Assembly: GCF_932526225.1 (NCBI RefSeq)
Contig: NC_064038.1
Coordinates: forward strand, 8,183,070-8,247,069
Reading direction: 5' to 3'
DNA: 64,000 nt
DNA from: Nematostella vectensis
Lineage: Eukaryota > Cnidaria > Anthozoa > Actiniaria > Edwardsiidae
A program made the position numbers and the translations under genes. Positions 41,212 to 52,110 of this stretch are shown one piece after another. Within the stretch, counting starts at the first letter, position 1, and each line of letters begins with the position of its first letter. The notes beneath the pieces are model-generated. The model had not been told where the DNA came from. It made no database searches and worked only from the letters and a program-made list of their open reading frames with translations.

Positions 41212-42066
41212 CATCCGAAAGTCCACTTTTTGGTCTCAATAGACGTGCTTTTTGTATACAAAACTGTAAATCATAAGCCAGATCACTCTGAAATGTAGCC
41301 AAATCCAACAATAAACGTCACGTGGAGATACTGGAAAGGCATAAAAGAATCCTTTTTTGTTCTTTCAGAGGTGGTTAGATTTTTAACCGGAAACTCCCTC
41401 CCACCCCCCTCCCCCTGAAAGATTAGGTCCACATTTTCGGATTTCGAACCCCCCCCCCCCCCCCCCTCCCAAGAAAAATCCTGGGTATGGGCCTGAATGG
41501 ATTTTAGGAAATTGGAAATTCCCGGGGTTGGGGTCTTTTATTGGCAATTTATATGAGATACTGACCCTTTTTTCATACAAACACTAAATTTTGGCCATTT
41601 CCATAGGGTGGGAATTCTTGGGAAGGATGGGGCGTCTAGAATATTTGCTTCGTGAGCGATACGGATCTTTCCTAAGATCACACATATTATGAAAGGGTAA
41701 TACATGCTTACTGTTGTTCTCTATCGCGAGGGCAAGGATATATAACGCTGTTTTCCTCATATCTTCCTTCTCCGAGTTCTTGGCGATTCCAAGAAATAAC
41801 TCAAGCCCCCCAAGATCCATAAAACAGTCTTGCGCAACACCTAGATGGAGAAAACTGTAGTAGTAAGCTAAAATAACTTCATGCTTGTTTGCGAAGCTAG
41901 TTTTCGATAGAAAAAGCACTCTTAGCTTACTGTTTTGCGGGAGCAAAGTTGCAGTTGCTGCAAAAGCTTCCGAGCAGTTCTGTAGTTCTTCCTCCGAGTC
42001 TGCTACAGACTCTAATAAAAGCTTCATGTCAGCCAAGACACGAGTCTTTCCTCCTTCCTTCGCCAT
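36672..42066 (-). CDS. ARM-repeat protein, candidate TERB1 (telomere-bouquet) orthologue
   Basis: Eight exons fit without conflict: 41931-42066, 41712-41840, 40790-40915, 40122-40182, 39520-39650, 38586-38708, 37949-38107 and 36786-36929. Most junctions are phase 1. A ninth candidate, 36672-36700, would end the frame at about 345 residues; longer isoforms with exons I did not find are possible. The start ATG gives MAKEGGKTRVLADMKLLLES. The protein is a run of Armadillo-type helices (CFMDLGGLELFLGIAKNSEK; ELIHPVITLLGACVMGN; GGIRALMELLRDAL; VGDLGIVELLMKG). The run NPQNESNQ and overall exon order recall the N-terminal ARM domain of TERB1, which links meiotic telomeres to the nuclear envelope. 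That match is from memory. The MYB end of TERB1 is not visible. Confidence 0.6.
37266..37478. repeat. Tandem duplication, two units of about 106 bp
   Basis: Two direct copies share CCATTTACAATAGAAAAGTC / CCATTTCCAATAGAAAAGTC and CTATTTTCACTCAGATA. They lie in an intron of the ARM-repeat gene. Open frame on the plus strand but no coding features. Confidence 0.8.
38438..38510. repeat. Hairpin-forming inverted repeat
   Basis: TCAACTACCGTCATGCAGCG at the left pairs with CGCTGCATTCTGGTAGTTGA at the right with few mismatches, around a short loop. A compact foldback, perhaps a tiny MITE. It is intronic. Confidence 0.6.
38752..39460. repeat. 54-bp minisatellite in an intron of the ARM-repeat gene
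   Basis: About 13 units include CATACAAGGGTGGATCCAAA and GGGTGGGGTGAAAATAACGG. Left-hand units alternate AAGGGTGG/AAGAGTGG and TAGACCT/AAGATCT, making a 108-bp higher-order repeat; right-hand units change to AAGTGTAGGATACAAAGG. Period divisible by three explains the long open frames on both strands. Confidence 0.92.
40451..40762. mobile_element. CAGGCCCGTACCCAGG-family MITE, copy 2
   Basis: Begins CAGGCCCTTACACAGGATTT and ends CTGGGTATGGGCCT. The core, including GACATTCATTATCAGATTTG and AGTATTGTCTACAAATAGCA, aligns with the copy at 5685. Possible target duplication TGATA. It is intronic in the ARM-repeat gene, ending about 30 bases before exon 3. Confidence 0.72.
41130..41495. mobile_element. 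CAGGCCCGTACCCAGG-family MITE, copy 3
   Basis: Inverted ends CAGGCCCGTACCCAGG and CCTGGGTATGGGCCTG, with a C run followed by a (CA)n tract (41180-41209) near the left end and a C run near the right. It carries the family core in the opposite orientation. No clear target duplication. Confidence 0.72.
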
Positions 42067-42580
42067 TGTATTGAGCTTTTCCTGGGAAGAGGAATGTAAA
42101 AAAAAAACACATTCAGTGCCAACCAAAGACAGGTGATAATTAAACGAGACAAATTATAACTTACAGTGCTTGTAGCTAGTGAATTATATGCAGCAATATA
42201 GTTTTCAGAGCTAATGTGAGCATAGCAAGCTTCTCAAACTTAAGTAAGAAAAAAGCTTTTTTTCGCCTTTATTCAATGAACACTGGCAAATTGTCAAAAC
42301 AAATGCGAACGTGCGGCGGCGAATGAAAAGACAGCCCTCCCTCCGACACAGGTAACCCATACACTGGTAATAAATTTATCTCAATTTTAAAGAACTACTT
42401 TTTAGGGAAGTAGGTTTCAGAAAATAAGCATAATCATCATTACTATTACTGTTGTTACTGTATTTTTTTTTCTTTTTGGAGGATAAAAGAAAATTAGAGA
42501 AAGGAAGAAAAAATGAGGAGACTGGGGCTAGCTTCACTCACCGCTGTACCGTACCGCGGGCCCGCCGTGCAGTGGCCGCC
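42067..42580. promoter_or_regulatory. Shared divergent promoter region of the ARM-repeat gene and NDUFA9
   Basis: The two ATGs are 514 bp apart and point away from each other. The NDUFA9 side is GC-rich (ACCGCGGGCCCGCCGTGCAG) and has GCCGCCATG around the start, like TATA-less housekeeping promoters. No specific factor sites are assigned. Confidence 0.5.
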
Positions 42581-45500
42581 ATGTTAGTTGCAAGAGGAAT
42601 CCGGCTTGTGGCTCGTAAGTAAACACATTTTATTACTTAAAATTCAAACAAAAAAATCTAATATCTATAACAAAATGCATTTTCGTTAATAATCATTTTT
42701 AGGACCGGTTTCTGGCTCAATTATGATGCTTCGATTGGCTGAAAATTTGTCTCGGAAATATTCCCCTAAACCACCGGTTTCACCAACATTTTGTCGATAA
42801 TGTTTCGTTGTACAATTTTTGTACAGGGCAATTATGTTTTTCATGCATGCATGCTAAATAGTCTCCATTTTCTTTCTTTAACACTTGATGATCTTTCTGT
42901 CTATATTTTGGTGAAGGATACTTTCGATGTATACATTACTGTCAACCTCGCTTTAGGAAAAGTCTTGAGAAAGATAGGTAATGCGGGAGAATACAGTAAA
43001 TGTATGGATATTTTCAAGAAAATTAGGCTTGAGAAAAGGTTCAAAATCTTGAGACTCCCGCCTAATGCAGGAGAGTTGACAGCTATGTGTAGAGTAACTT
43101 ATAATTGGATTATGTTTGCTAAACGCCAACAGCTTTCTAATGTTTGCATGTGCTGTTTTCAGAGTGCCAAGGGAAGCCACTTATAGGTACTGCTGTAGTA
43201 TCAACGGTAAGACTTGTTAAAATCCACATCGGCTTTCTTTTTTTTTGTAACAAGATCTTTATATAAATATACCTACCTGGTCAGAGGGCATAAATCACTC
43301 ACTTTTCGGATCAGCATGGCATAAACCATAGGACCTAGACAACTCAGATAACCCTAACTCCCCACTTACTCGGACTGACTTTGATACAATACAGTATTCA
43401 AGTCATTTGTTCTCGGAAAATTTGAACTCCATGCTAACTTGAACTGTTTTTCAATTTCTTTGATGGTTCAAATTAACAGGGTTCAATTATGACAGTTTAA
43501 CCCATTCGCTCCTGGGATAATAGCGCGCACGAATCGCTCTCTCCCTGGGAGTTTTCACAAGTTTTGCAAATTCCCTCGAGCAGAAAGCAAAACACATATG
43601 CGCAGTAAATTGCGAGACAATATTACATAAAAGCAAATAGTGCATCGTATTCAGGAAAAGAAGAGAAATCTGCTGGTGTACAAATTAATCTGTAAACAAC
43701 TAGGAAAATATAAAAACCAGACGATTATTTATCAAGCTTATTCAAATTTGTTAAATTTAATGACACGAAGAAACAAAAACACAACTTCTTTTGACAAAAT
43801 TCTTCTTTAATAAATACACAAATCAATACAATATTTTAAATAAATGAACTCACAGTATCCCTGATTACATTCCACGAGTTTATTCCACAGATAAGATTTC
43901 AAGACTTGGTAAAACAAGTATAAAATAGGACAGTTTTTCCGCCGGGCGTTTCAGGGCGGTATGGGAGCAAATGGGTTAAACAATGATTTGTCACCTTTAA
44001 ATATGTTATCTATCATGGTGAGATTTGGTTGTGCCAAAAGGAAGCCTTTGTCAAGTTAAGCTTAGAATTACTGGCTGCAAAAATACTGGAAGTTCATCAC
44101 TTTTTTACTGGAGAAGGTTGTATCAGTGACTGATAAAACATGTATTCTGTTTCCAGAGAAAAATCAGCTATCTCCCTAAGAAAGGCACTGGAGGGAGATC
44201 TTCATTCAATGGAGTGTCAGCAACAGTGTTTGGAGCCACTGGATTTCTTGGCAGATATGTGATTAACAGATTGGGTAAGTAAACAACAGAAGTAATATCA
44301 AAATATCATACACGATACAACCATACCATACAACAATAAGGCCTGTTATATAATACATGATCAAAATAATACACAACAAACTGAAAAAAAACATGGTGTG
44401 ATTTGTTTTGTGGAAAGAGACCTCATGATTCAATGGGATTGATACAGTCGCTTGTAGGTATAGGTGTTGTTTTGTAAAAAAAAAAGACCTCATGATTCAA
44501 TGAGATTGATACAGTCGCTTGTAGGTATAGGTGTTGTTTTGTAAAAAAAAATAGACCTCATGATTCAATGGGATTGATACAGTGGCTATTAGGTATATGT
44601 GTTGTTTTGTGAAAAAAGACCTCATGATTCAATGGGATTGATACAGTGGTTATTAGGTATAGGTGTTGTTTTGTAAAAAAAGACCTCATGATTCAATGGG
44701 TTTATTACAATGGCTCTTAAAGTAAGTATAGGTGCTGCTTATAATGAAAGAAAAAGTTGCCAAATGCACTCGTTGATGCTATAATCCTTATGTCGATCTC
44801 TGTTTCACTTTATCTTGGCTACTCTGATTCTAGGTCGTGTTGGCACTCAACTCACTGTTCCATACCGCGGGGATGAGCATGACATCCGACATCTTAGGCT
44901 CATGGGGGATCTGGGTCAAATTGACTTCTTTGTAAGTGATCTACTTTATTTAGTTAGCTAAAAATAGCAATACAGTAGAAGCTTGGTACATCCGACATCT
45001 TAGGCTCATGGGGGATCTGGGACAAATTGACTTCTTTGTAAGTGATCTACTTTATTAAGTCAGCTAAAAATAGCAATACCGTAGAAGCTTGGTACATTCG
45101 ACACTTTAGGCTCATTGGGGATCTGGGACAAATTGACTTCTTTGTAAGTGATCTACTTTATTTAGTCAGCTAAAAATAGCAATACAGTAGATGCTTGGTA
45201 CATGCAATAATCAATATAACAATATTCTCAGTATAGCAATTGATTTCTGGTGCTGTCAACCATGAAATAGATGAAAAATTATGTCGATTTAATCACAAAA
45301 GCATGCTGTAAAAGGTATAACCACACCCCATTCACTCAGTGACGGCAAATGATGACTGACAACTTGCCTTAGGCATCTCCTTTTTATAGTTCCAGTCTGG
45401 TTTAATGATATTCTTGTTATAACAATACAAATTACAGTTTTACTTTCAGTAAGTCATTTCAAAGAGTCCTTGGTTACTCACACTTTATTTTGTGTAAATT

Positions 45501-48500
45501 TTTTTAATGTTTTAATAATTTTTTTTATAGGATTTCCACCTAAAAGATGAGGAGTCCATAGCCAAGATGGTGAAACACTCCAATGTTGTTGTAAATCTGA
45601 TTGGACGTGGCTTTGAAACCAGGTACATGTTTCCTGCTTATGGCCTCTCCCCGAAACCCTCTCTGTTGTTTCATTTTGCCAGACTCTGTCCTGTCTATAA
45701 GGGCACAGAATGAGGTGTGCCTTCTTTTCTTGAAGATTTAACTTCATAGGTCTGGTTTCCTGCCCCTCTCCCCCCCCCCCTTACCTGGTATCTTGAATAT
45801 TAATCCTATGTTACCCCTCTGACTCTCTATCAGCCCCAATTAATACCTTTCCACACCCCTTTCCTTGTGCCGTTACTCCTATGCTTGGAATATTCACAGA
45901 TCTCATCCCTAGCCCTAGAAATATTAAACAGCTCTTATTTGGATCACTGCACAATTCCAATAAATGCGGTATTTAGCAAATAGATATCATTTTCGCATGC
46001 AACTGTCCTCTAATAGATGTACAGATAATGTCACAGCGTGCATGAACCAAAAAGTATGCAAAAAGATGCAGTTGAGTTGGGTGACTGTCATCTGGGCATC
46101 TTTTAGAGGACAGAGGCACAAAGCAATGAGATCTATTTGATTTATACAATAATTAAAATGTTTTCTTACTTTACAGTATAGTTTTGGGGGAGCGTGCGCA
46201 CATGCTGATGCCAAACGTGCGTCTGTCCTCTAATAACCCATGGACCCTCCATCAATCAGAGTTTGTGTTTTACGAGTGTCGTTGTAAAAAGTGTTGTAAC
46301 ATAAGTAAATCTTTTCCAGGAATTTTAATTTTGAGGAAGTCCATGTGGATGGTGCAAGAACTATAGCGAAGGCTGCTAAGGAGGCTGGGGTGGAACGCTT
46401 AATACATGTCTCTGCTTTGAATGCAGCAGTGGACAGCCCCAGCAAATTTCTGCACACCAAGGTCAGTAGAATGTGATTACCCCCTGAACCACGCTGTCAC
46501 ACTTATTTATAATAATTTCCCATTGCTCATGACCTTCCAAACAAATCCCCTGAAACAAAAATACTAAAGGTGTTCTGAAGTGTGTATTTAAAATGCATTG
46601 TCTTGCAATGTTGTCAAAAGTTTGGCAGGTTTGTGCCATTAATGTAATAATTTGTTTAAGGCCCTAGGAGAGCAAGCTGTAAGAGAAGAGTTCCCAAATG
46701 CCACCATTCTTAGACCAGGCACAGTCTTTGGCCATGAAGACAAGTTCCTCAATTACTATGCCTGTAAGTTCTGATATTTTGCAGAAGGTTATTTTTACAG
46801 AAGGCCAGTCACGCCGCCATTTTAGGCTCCCACTCAATGCCGAGTCACACAAAGCATCCATTTCCATGATCTAATTCAAGCGAGTAACCAATATATTTTC
46901 AATCATACGTTATCAATAACTCAGACTTCATTCGTAGATTGATATTTTGTGGTCTTCGTGCAAATAAACCATTGTATTTTTAATGATAAACAATAACAAA
47001 GGAGTGGTCAATCGACATTCTTTAATGGGCTGTTTTCAAGATAATAAAGTTTGAGCATGAAAGCAAGGTGAACATCGGCTGCAAAAGCCCTACTTTCATG
47101 CTCAAATTTTATCACCTGGAAAACGGCCAATATTGTAAAGCATGGTATTTATGTTAACATACGTAGGCTGGGTGCAGATATTTTAGAATTGCTCCATTCT
47201 GATATTATTGCATTCTTATTTGGGTCTCTAGAAATACTACATGTTGTCTACTGTCAAAATAAGTGTACAAAGACTATAAAATCATCATTAAGAAGTACTA
47301 AACCATAGCTCTTTTAGAAATATTGTTTCAACTGTGTGGGATAGATCATTATTAGAATTAATTGCCCTTTTCTTGTCTCACAGATTTGAGATCCCTTCCT
47401 TTTGGAATTCCCCTTATTGAAGGAGGGATGAACACGAAGAAAATGCCAGTTTATGTAAGTATAACTCAGCACTTGAATTGTGATCTTGATTCCTACTCGA
47501 ATTAAATTTTCCGGGGACAGGTCGCTGATGTGGCGCAGTCGATTCTAGAAGCCATCAAAGAGGAGGCCAGCGTTGGACAAACATTTGAATTAGTTGGGTA
47601 GGTCAGTTCACTGACCATTTATTTGATGAAATGAAACCATAGGATAAAACTGATGTAATGTGTCACTAGTTCAAACATGAGTTCTGGTATAAAAGGGATA
47701 AGACCACCCCCGGGAGGGAACCTGATAAAAACAGGCGGTGGTGATCGTCGGCAAAATCAATTTTAACCCTAAGCGATGGCACTTTGGGTGTGGTCAACAG
47801 ACATTTTTACCCCTAAGAGATAACAAATTGGGTGAGGTCAAAGGAATTTTTAACCCTACACCCCCTTAGGAACAATTGTTCGAATTTTATACCCTTAAAA
47901 AACGGTAAACATCCCCTTAGGAATAGCAGTTGGTTTAATTTTATACCCTAAGAGGTAGCAAAATCAGAAAAAACCTTCAACACCCCCTAAGGGATGGTAA
48001 TTAGTCAACATTTTATACCCTAAAACGATCACACCTGTCTACTTTTTTGGAGAGTTCCCCCCAGGAGATCACCACTCATTTGTATGGGTAAATTCTTAGA
48101 GAACTTTAGGCTTGAGAAGTTTAGTGTGTGTTTGCCTTTTATAATGACATCCTTATGTTTGAGGCAGACAATAGGCATGACAAAGGAATATTTTTCATTT
48201 TCCAGGCCGAGTGAATACTACCTGTATGACATCATAGATTACATCTACCGCGTCATGAAGTGTAACTTCAAGCATTACACTGTGCCAAGAAAGGCTTATG
48301 AGTGAGTTGCGCCACGGGTATTTATTTGCATGAGTTATGTGTAGAAATAATTGTAATGTTTTATAGGTAATCCCTTCCCTTTTCTTTTTTTCTCTCCCCC
48401 CTCCCCCCCACCTTTTCCCCTCTCCCTACTTCTCTTCCCTACTACTCTCTTATCTTCTCTTAATTTGACCATGTTTTAACTTTTTACTGTGGTCGTTTTA

Positions 48501-49365
48501 GACTCATGGCATGGGGATTCGAATGGTCAATTTTCAACCCAAGACTCACAAGAGATATGCTTTACAGGGTAAGATAAATAGTATTGAGTTGAATTCAACA
48601 GGATAGTGTTTATAGTGTGTTATGGAAGCATGGGTGGACCGGAGGTCCCGTCACTTCAAGCTGCACCACACTAACCTGAGCCTAAGGGACATAAAAGAAC
48701 CACTGGGGACGCAGTAAACCCTCTGGCAGTGACCACCCCCAACTGTAACTGTGCTTACAATGCTTACTAACAATACACTCGAGGGGGTTCTTGATTTGAG
48801 GCCTAGCTCTGTTGTATCTTCTGCACCAGTATAACTGGTGGAAATTAAATAAATAAATAAATATTTACGAATTTAACATTTTAACATTTAACGTACCCGA
48901 GCACAACCATAATTCGCCCATGCTATCCGTTTGTGCCTATTGATTTTATGGTAAACATTGAACAGTGAACATCCTGAACAGTGTTTGAAATCAGGATTCT
49001 TAAAAAACACCAGAACCTTTTTAAAGCTTTTTAAAGCTTTTTAAAATAAGGCTAGGGAAATCACAAAATGTTAACATAAACACAATACTAAACAAATATG
49101 TTTTTTATTTTCATTTTTTTTGTTTTTCGTTTATCGTAAGATCACTAAATAGCCATATAACTTGAAAAATATGTTTGTGCCGTTTCAGCAATTTCAATCT
49201 GATGCCTTGACCCCAGGGCTCCCCGGCCTAGAAGACCTTGGCATCAAACCCACCCCCCTCGAAGCGGAAGCAATTGCAGTGCTTAGAAGACACCGTCAAT
49301 CATACTACTACGAGGAGGCCATTGACGAGGACGAAGTCTGCCGCAAAACGGCTTCCTACCAGTGA
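42581..49365 (+). CDS. NDUFA9: NADH:ubiquinone oxidoreductase subunit A9 (complex I, 39 kDa)
   Basis: Twelve exons: 42581-42614, 43163-43206, 44157-44274, 44834-44931, 45531-45622, 46320-46461, 46661-46763, 47384-47454, 47521-47597, 48206-48301, 48502-48568 and 49189-49365. All phases agree; 372 residues, close to the roughly 377 of human NDUFA9. The first 25 residues are basic and hydrophobic, as for a mitochondrial presequence. The SDR-type nucleotide fold has GATGFLG at 52-58 after [14 protein letters not shown]. Other family landmarks are [69 protein letters not shown] and [19 protein letters not shown]. It is an accessory matrix-arm subunit that binds NADPH and stabilises the junction with the membrane arm. 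Introns carry several repeats. Confidence 0.96.
43501..43975. mobile_element. piggyBac-like MITE with TTAA target duplication
   Basis: Inverted ends CCCATTCGCTCCTGGG and TATGGGAGCAAATGGG are flanked directly by TTAA at 43497-43500 and 43976-43979. TTAA duplication and CCC...GGG ends are hallmarks of piggyBac. At 475 bp with no reading frame it is non-autonomous. It lies in intron 2 of NDUFA9. Confidence 0.8.
44418..44720. repeat. 64-69-bp tandem repeat in NDUFA9 intron 3
   Basis: About 4.5 units start AGACCTCATGATTCAATGGG and end GTGTTGTTTTGTAAAAAA. Length varies in the A run. Confidence 0.9.
44883..45200. repeat. 106-bp tandem repeat that includes the 3' half of NDUFA9 exon 4
   Basis: Copies start at 44883, 44989 and 45095. 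Each has the last 49 bases of exon 4, its donor site (TTTGTAAGTGATCTACTTTA) and about 50 bases of intron. The first copy is the functional exon; the other two lack an acceptor and sit in intron 4. Confidence 0.92.
48683..48866 (+). repeat. Dispersed repeat, copy 2 (SINE-like or retrotransposon 3' end)
   Basis: Matches the sequence at 4433-4600 over about 165 bp (AAAGAACCACTGGGGACGC, CAGTATAACTGGTGGAAA) and ends in ATAAATAAATAAATA. It lies in NDUFA9 intron 11. Confidence 0.62.
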
Positions 49366-49972
49366 GATGTGCAATCACCTTATCACTGCTCACGTGACTC
49401 GTGATATCAACATGGTCACGTGAATGGTCAAGTGTTCTTTAAGATCAGGTGTTCTAATAGTCAGAGTTGTTAACGTTTTAAAATTCTATTCCAAGGATAT
49501 TTTGTAAATATGAAAGTAAAAGCCTGTTACCGGTAAGACACTTGTATATTGTTTATATGTTTCAGTACATTATTTCCTTTGGGTTGTCCAAGAAAAGAAT
49601 GTACGTCTCAATGACGTCATAATAAGGCCGAGCTCTCTAGCTACCTACCTTAGTTCAGAAGTTATAGCCCTTATTCCGGAAAGTGGGCATGTACCCCCCC
49701 CCCCCCCCCCTTCATATTGTTATAGTTATAATAAACGCCCCACTCTAATAAATACCATTGTAATTCAATACTGCTCCGGCATTTATTAGATCATTTATGG
49801 TAGGGTTTAATTGGCACCAGGTAAAAAAACATTAAAATCAAATGTGTTCTTGTGGTGACATTTATTTTTCACATCGCATTTTACAAAACATTTTTTTTAC
49901 TCTTGATGTTTCACCGTAATTTTTTAAGCGACAATTTAAGGGTTGCCCTTATTTTGGGCGTTGCAAGTAAAA
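49366..49972. other. NDUFA9 3' UTR and spacer
   Basis: Non-coding; contains a poly-C run near 49696 and AATAAA-type signals near 49731. The gene ends of NDUFA9 and the GPCR pseudogene converge here. Confidence 0.6.
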
Positions 49973-50720
49973 TCAAATCAAAACGGGCAGATTAATCATG
50001 TTCGTAGTACTTGAAATAAAAAAAGGATCGACAATCGAGTTGACGTATGTCAGTAGGCACGTGATAATACGGAGAACGAGATCTTCCCCGTAGTTAAGCT
50101 GCCCCTTGAGACCACTCACAACAAGGACGCGAACGAAGAACAACAGCGCGTGAGGCAAAACGGAGGCGAAGACAAGATTCACAACAAGCATGGTCTCCTT
50201 GAAACGCCAAGCGTCAGATTTCTGCGAGGAATTCTTGCCGTCTTCCGCTTCAACTCTTTTCCTCCTCAAAAAAATCTTATGATGGCGATTACTGTGTATA
50301 TCGCTACGATGTAGTGCACAAAGGTGTCTACACCGAGGAAGGCAACTTTGAGGGGCATGTCGTTGGAGAGGTAGCAGTTGACCGTGTATTGGGTCTCCGA
50401 TATCACGACGCTCAAGCTGTTGGCAGAAACCCAAAGCGACGGCGCGCACAAAGCCGGTGAACCATGATGCGGTGAGGAGTTTCTTGGTAGAGCTGGGTGT
50501 GGGGACGCGAAAGGGGTAAAAGACTGCCAGGTATCTTTCGACGGCTATGATTATCAGGTTATAGATAGCGATTCCTTGGAAAACATGCACACTCCAGCTC
50601 ATGAAATTGCATGTCATGTCACTGCTTTATACATCCACATTAAGGAAGACATTGACCACTGGTGCTACTAGTAATACCCCTAGGATATCAGCCAAGGCTT
50701 GGCTTTTGAAGAAATATCTA
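49973..50720 (-). pseudogene. Class A (rhodopsin-like) GPCR pseudogene
   Basis: Read on the minus strand: an ICL1/TM2 segment (YFFKSQALADILGVLLVAP), then an in-frame TAA at about 50639, TM3 with the DRY equivalent (AVERYLAVFYPF) and TM4. Near 50440-50465 the receptor sequence moves to another frame (TQYTVNCYLSNDMPLKVAFL, then TM5), and returns at an A/T run near 50270-50281 (IFLRRKRVEAEDGK). TM6 and TM7 follow, with NSIVDPFFIS in place of NPxxY. TM1 is not visible. One stop plus two compensating frameshifts argue for a decayed gene, though indel errors in the assembly could mimic the shifts. Ligand class is not recognisable. Confidence 0.75.
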
Positions 50721-50766
50721 GGAATATAACTCTATGGCGTCAGAAACCGTTCAAAATTCCCTGGGG

Positions 50767-51010
50767 TAAAAGCGTCGCCGGTAATTGGTTTTCACGGCAC
50801 CGGGTTTTATTTGGCGGTGCCGGGTTTTCTAAAAGCCCTGACATGGTAAAAGCGTCGCCGGTAATTGGTTTTCACGGCACCGGGTTTTATTTTGACGGTG
50901 CCGGGTTTTCTAAAAGCCCTGACAAAATTACCCGGGGAAAAAGCGTCGCCGGCAATTGGTTATCACGGCAACGGGTTTTATTTGACGGTGCCGGTTTTTT
51001 CGAAAGTTTC
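50767..51010. repeat. 80-89-bp tandem repeat, three units
   Basis: Units begin AAAAGCGTCGCCGGTAATTG, followed by TTTTCACGGCACCGGGTTTT and GGTGCCGGGTTTTCTAAAAG. They lie just upstream of the GPCR pseudogene and include small internal inverted repeats (GGCACCGGG / CGGTGCCGG). Confidence 0.88.
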
Positions 51011-52110
51011 TTTGATTTGCGGGGGTCTGATTTTAAGTTCCGTATGCGTGGTCTGAAATTACATCCGAGGCCTGGTTTATTTCCGTGGCCAGGATTTATT
51101 TTCGCAATAACGATTATTCGATAGACTATTTTTAATAATAAATTCATTTATCATTATTTCTTTATAAATCCAAAGAAATGTTGTTTAATATTAGTTGTTG
51201 CGCGCAAAAAGATAAGGGGAACGATGCAGAAAATAACAAATCATAGACGGTTAGCAGTGGTTGCCGGTTTTTATTCTCACATTTGTGAATTTTTTTTTTT
51301 TTTTTTTACAATTGATACTGATGTTTATGTACGCGAGAATGGCCCGTCACTTTTTCCAGAATATGTCCATTCCTTTTTATGAAGAAAACGTTTTCGTTTT
51401 GAGGAACTGGTACCGAGGAATCTTAGTTTTTTTTTCAGATACTTTCTCCATTTACCAAAGATGGTGACAGGCACTGTTTTTCTCTTCTGATTACAATTCA
51501 TAAAGTTTACGAAGCACCTGCGGTACGGCAGCCTAAAAAATGACAAGAATCATGCAGTTTTTCCAAATAAGGAATTTGTTAATTTCCTTATATGGAAGTT
51601 ACCAATTTTGTCAAAAATGACAATTTTTGCGATGAACATGAACTACGAACTGCTCACGATGCAGCATTTTTTCATCCGGGTTACCCGTGTGAAAAAGAGA
51701 TCGTTCCCAGTCTCTAAAATGGTGGTAAGCTTGCAAGAACGTGTGTGGTTTTTGGGACTTTAAGGAAATTTGTGGGTCCTTCTCTGAGATTAGTTTACCA
51801 AGTGAGAGCACGTGCGACTAAACAGGGAAGGAGTTGACTGATATAAGAGGTAACTTAAATATTATTTACTAGATTAAAATTGGAGTAAAACTGAAACACC
51901 CCACACACTTACTTAATGAGGAACAGAATTAAGCTTAATGCTTTTAATAATGCTTTTATTACAAGTACTATTCTTTTCTAAACATTTTTTTGTGTGGTTC
52001 TTCCTTTTTTTGCTCTCCTTGCCCCTCTTTCTCTTTCTCTTTGCTTGCTCGCCTTGTTTTTGCTGAAAGATAAAACAGGAAGGACTGGTCACCATTATAC
52101 CCAACAACAT
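51011..52110. other. Spacer left of the inverted-repeat arm
   Basis: AT-rich, with homopolymer runs (T run at 51292-51307). No coding signal or recognisable element. Confidence 0.55.
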
